A stretch of 8,285 bases of DNA. Origin: UBA4363 sp002393965. GTDB taxonomy: Bacteria > Bacteroidota > Bacteroidia > Bacteroidales > Paludibacteraceae. Positions 6,886-8,285 of this stretch are shown piece after piece (the first letter of the stretch is position 1; each line of letters starts with the position of its first letter). A program made the translations under genes and the position numbers. The notes under the pieces were generated by a model that was given only the letters and a program-made list of their open reading frames with translations, was not told the origin of the DNA and did no database searches. The DNA is taken from NCBI GenBank assembly GCA_946542925.1, contig CAMNLA010000039.1:1-8285 (forward strand), written 5' to 3'.

Positions 6886-7401
6886 ATGAACGACACCTGT
6901 AAACGTCTGTTATTACTGCTGATCCCGCTCTTCCTGCTTGCCGGGTGCAGAGTCTCCTACCAATTCAACGGAGCCTCCATTGACTACTCCCGTACGCGCA
7001 CTATCTCGTTCCGCGACTTCACCAACAATGCCCCGTTGGTCTATCCTCAGTTGGCTCCCATGTTCAATGAAAGCCTGAAGGACCTATTCTCCCGACAGAC
7101 CAAGCTCTCGCAAGTACGCGAAAACGGCGATGTATCCTTTGAGGGCGAGATAACCGGCTATGACATCACCCCGATGTCAATCGGGGACGACGCCATTGCC
7201 GCCGAGACACGCCTCACCATCACCGTCAACGTTCGGTATCGTAACAAGGCTCAACCGGACAAAGACTTCGAGCGAAAATTCTCCGCCTTCCGCAACTTCA
7301 GCAACACGCGCACCCTGACGCAAGTTCAGGCGGAGGTAAGTCAGGAGATTGTCGATGAACTTGTCGAGACGATATTCAACCAGACCATGGCAGACTGGTA
7401 A
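6886..7401 (+). CDS. lptE: LptE-family LPS-assembly lipoprotein
   Basis: The product has 171 residues. A short basic N-terminus, a leucine-rich hydrophobic stretch and the lipobox LLAGC put the lipidated cysteine at residue 21, so the mature protein is anchored by lipid. The mature start RVSYQFNGASIDYSRTRTIS, the motif GEITGYDITPMSI and the end DELVETIFNQTMADW match the Bacteroidota LptE family as I know it. LptE acts as plug and chaperone of the outer-membrane translocon LptD in lipopolysaccharide export. The gene lies 34 bp downstream of the regulator on the same strand with no TAnnTTTG promoter between them, so co-transcription is likely. No clear terminator follows it; a GATGGC-ATC-GCCATC hairpin (7428-7442) without a T-run is the only nearby structure. 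Confidence 0.9.
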   Translation: MNDTCKRLLLLLIPLFLLAGCRVSYQFNGASIDYSRTRTISFRDFTNNAPLVYPQLAPMFNESLKDLFSRQTKLSQVRENGDVSFEGEITGYDITPMSIGDDAIAAETRLTITVNVRYRNKAQPDKDFERKFSAFRNFSNTRTLTQVQAEVSQEIVDELVETIFNQTMADW

Positions 7402-7452
7402 GACTTTTCTTTGACAGGGAAAGAGAAGATGGCATCGCCATCAGCGATATAA

Positions 7453-7657
7453 AGGGAACTTCTAAAAATTCCTCGTTCATTTAATTATTTTTATTCGGGA
7501 CTATCTTCTATGAACTCTTTCGTAAATTATGGATATTACTTGCATCTGCTTGATTGTCAATCGGTCACAATGCCCCGCATTGCTCCTTCGCTCCGCACAA
7601 GCATCTGCTAAACAAAATCTTCAGAATTTACTGAAAGACCATTTTTAGAAGTACCCT
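7453..7657. mobile_element. MITE-like element with 17-bp terminal inverted repeats
   Basis: AGGGAACTTCTAAAAAT (7453-7469) and ATTTTTAGAAGTACCCT (7641-7657) are inverted repeats matching at 16 of 17 positions and bound a 205-bp AT-rich segment. The complementarity continues weakly inward. The flanks are AA on both sides (7451-7452 and 7658-7659), so at most a 2-bp target duplication is visible. The only internal frame is a 39-codon ATG frame (7529-7648) that ends inside the right repeat and does not resemble a transposase. The direct repeat GCATCTGCT lies inside (7542-7550 and 7601-7609). It is most simply a non-autonomous miniature transposon, or a deleted insertion sequence, mobilised by a transposase elsewhere. 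I cannot assign the IS family. Confidence 0.7.
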
Positions 7658-7745
7658 AAACAGAAAACGACGTTGAAGCATCCTGAAAGCGGTTCAGTGA
7701 GAATTATCATTTCCCGTCTTCCAACTGCATTTTAAAAAAAATGTT

Positions 7746-7753
7746 TATATTTG
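7746..7753 (+). promoter_or_regulatory. Promoter -7 element for secG
   Basis: TATATTTG fits TAnnTTTG exactly and follows an A-rich tract (7734-7741). The -33 region is weak (ACTG near 7724-7727). The ATG of secG lies about 40 bp downstream, so secG is probably transcribed on its own rather than only from the lptE operon. Confidence 0.65.
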
Positions 7754-7793
7754 CACTTCCATTATAGAGAACTAACTATCACACAACCGTATC

Positions 7794-8087
7794 ATGTTTG
7801 GTTTTTTAATCGCATTAATTGTTATTGCATCTATTCTCCTCATTGTTATTGTATTGGCACAGAACCCTAAGGGTGGAGGTCTTGCACAGGGATTCTCCGG
7901 TGGTTCGCAGTTCATGGGTGTAGAGGGCACCAATAAATTTCTCTCCAACACCACATGGGGTCTGGTAGGCTTCATTGCGCTTGCGAGCATTCTGTCCACG
8001 AGTCTCAATCCAAACAGGTCAGCTGAGGAGCAGGCACCGCAGCAGATAGAGCAGCCTGTTCAGGCTCCTTCGACCCCTGCCCAGTAA
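7794..8087 (+). CDS. secG: Protein translocase subunit SecG
   Basis: The 97-residue product has two membrane segments, about 3-22 (LIALIVIASILLIVIVLA) and about 54-70 (TWGLVGFIALASILSTS). Between them is the signature loop QNPKGGGLAQGFSGGSQFMG followed by FLSNTTWGL, which is diagnostic for SecG. SecG is the small accessory subunit of SecYEG in the inner membrane and helps SecA-driven protein export. The C-terminal tail from about residue 76 is Gln/Pro/Ala-rich (EEQAPQQIEQPVQAPSTPAQ) and probably disordered. The gene has its own promoter and is followed by a hairpin. Confidence 0.95.
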   Translation: MFGFLIALIVIASILLIVIVLAQNPKGGGLAQGFSGGSQFMGVEGTNKFLSNTTWGLVGFIALASILSTSLNPNRSAEEQAPQQIEQPVQAPSTPAQ

Positions 8088-8126
8088 GGATACGGGAGGG
8101 ATACCGGCAAGACAAAGAAAAAAGAA

Positions 8127-8167
8127 AAGGCGGGAGGCTGACGGATAAAACCGGAAGTTCCCGCCTT
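8127..8167 (+). terminator. Hairpin downstream of secG, possible terminator
   Basis: AAGGCGGGA (8127-8135) pairs with TCCCGCCTT (8159-8167) as a perfect 9-bp, GC-rich stem, 39 bp after the secG stop. A small inner CGG/CCG stem (8142-8144 with 8151-8153) lies in the loop. What follows is AATTAATATAA rather than a T-run, so it is not a classical intrinsic terminator. An A-rich tract precedes it, so it could also act on the minus strand. Confidence 0.5.
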
Positions 8168-8195
8168 AATTAATATAAGGGAAGAGAGCATCCCC

Positions 8196-8285
8196 GTTCA
8201 TTTTCAATAGGCCTTTTTTGAGCCATGGCATAGTTCGAGTAAACTCGACCTCTGCTCATCTGACTTTCAAAAAAGGTTCATTTTC
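8196..8285. repeat. Structured repeat region at the right window edge
   Basis: A direct repeat, GTTCATTTTC, occurs at 8196-8205 and at 8276-8285, the last base of the window. Inside it a perfect 10-bp inverted repeat, CCTTTTTTGA (8212-8221) and TCAAAAAAGG (8267-8276), encloses two further palindromes: GCCATGGC (8222-8229) and TCGAGT-AA-ACTCGA (8235-8248). TGAGC (8219-8223) and GCTCA (8254-8258) offer an alternative pairing. The element may continue beyond the window. It could be a small mobile or intergenic repeat or a structured RNA. Confidence 0.6.

Larger units (their letters stand above)
7402..7793. other. 392-bp gap between lptE and secG, no gene
   Basis: This gap holds a 6-bp-stem hairpin (7428-7442, GATGGC-ATC-GCCATC), the MITE-like element (7453-7657), a small CTGAA-AGCGG-TTCAG hairpin (7683-7697) and the secG promoter. 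I saw no open frame of recognisable protein sequence. From memory, Bacteroides genomes carry a TPR-type hypothetical gene between lptE and secG. It is absent here and I found no remnant of it. Confidence 0.6.

Noticed and set aside
7529..7648. 39-codon frame inside the MITE-like element
   Set aside because: It ends within the terminal repeat, has no transposase motif and no ribosome-binding or promoter signal.
7402..7793. Sigma-54 (-24/-12) promoter before secG
   Set aside because: TTGCA occurs at 7751-7755, but no GG lies at the required distance upstream; the primary-sigma box explains the site better.
8174..8259. 28-codon minus-strand frame across the right-edge repeat
   Set aside because: It is short and formed by the palindromic repeat itself; no support beyond an ATG and a stop.

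Overview
The window comes from a member of the Bacteroidota, most likely order Bacteroidales and perhaps Prevotellaceae. Three things point there: the run sigma-54-type regulator, LptE-family lipoprotein and SecG, which I know from Bacteroidales; promoters of the Bacteroidota type (TAnnTTTG near -7, with a TTTG-like -33 box); and start codons without clear Shine-Dalgarno sequences. No database search was possible, so all family calls rest on motif recognition.

Layout. Positions 1-759 hold no convincing gene. They carry an array of tight, mostly 3-nt-loop palindromes with a roughly 99-bp tandem period, a 22-bp-period direct repeat, a strong hairpin terminator (about 476-523) and the promoter of the first gene. 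Next, on the plus strand, are a UvrD/PcrA-type DNA helicase (760-3102) and, overlapping it by ATGA, the epoxyqueuosine reductase QueH (3099-3731). Convergent to them on the minus strand is an exported GHL10-type glycosyl-hydrolase-like protein (5316-3667). Its 3' end overlaps the 3' end of queH by 65 bp. Divergent from this, after a 242-bp gap with a good promoter and a perfect palindrome, come an AAA+ sigma-54-type regulator without a receiver domain (5559-6851) and the LptE lipoprotein (6886-7401). A 392-bp gap with a likely 205-bp MITE follows, then secG (7794-8087) with its own promoter and a downstream hairpin. The last 90 bp are a small region of nested repeats cut off by the window end.

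Functional themes. The helicase serves DNA repair and replication, and QueH serves tRNA modification. The right half is about the cell envelope: wall-glycan processing (GHL10), lipopolysaccharide export (LptE) and protein secretion (SecG). The regulator is probably co-transcribed with lptE.

No clearly new multi-gene system is visible; the protein-coding genes are ordinary conserved ones. The points worth a second look are the regulator's altered sigma-54 contact loop (GAFTDA instead of GAFTGA), the covarying palindrome array at the left end, the MITE between lptE and secG, the palindrome on the regulator's promoter, and the structured repeat at the right end.
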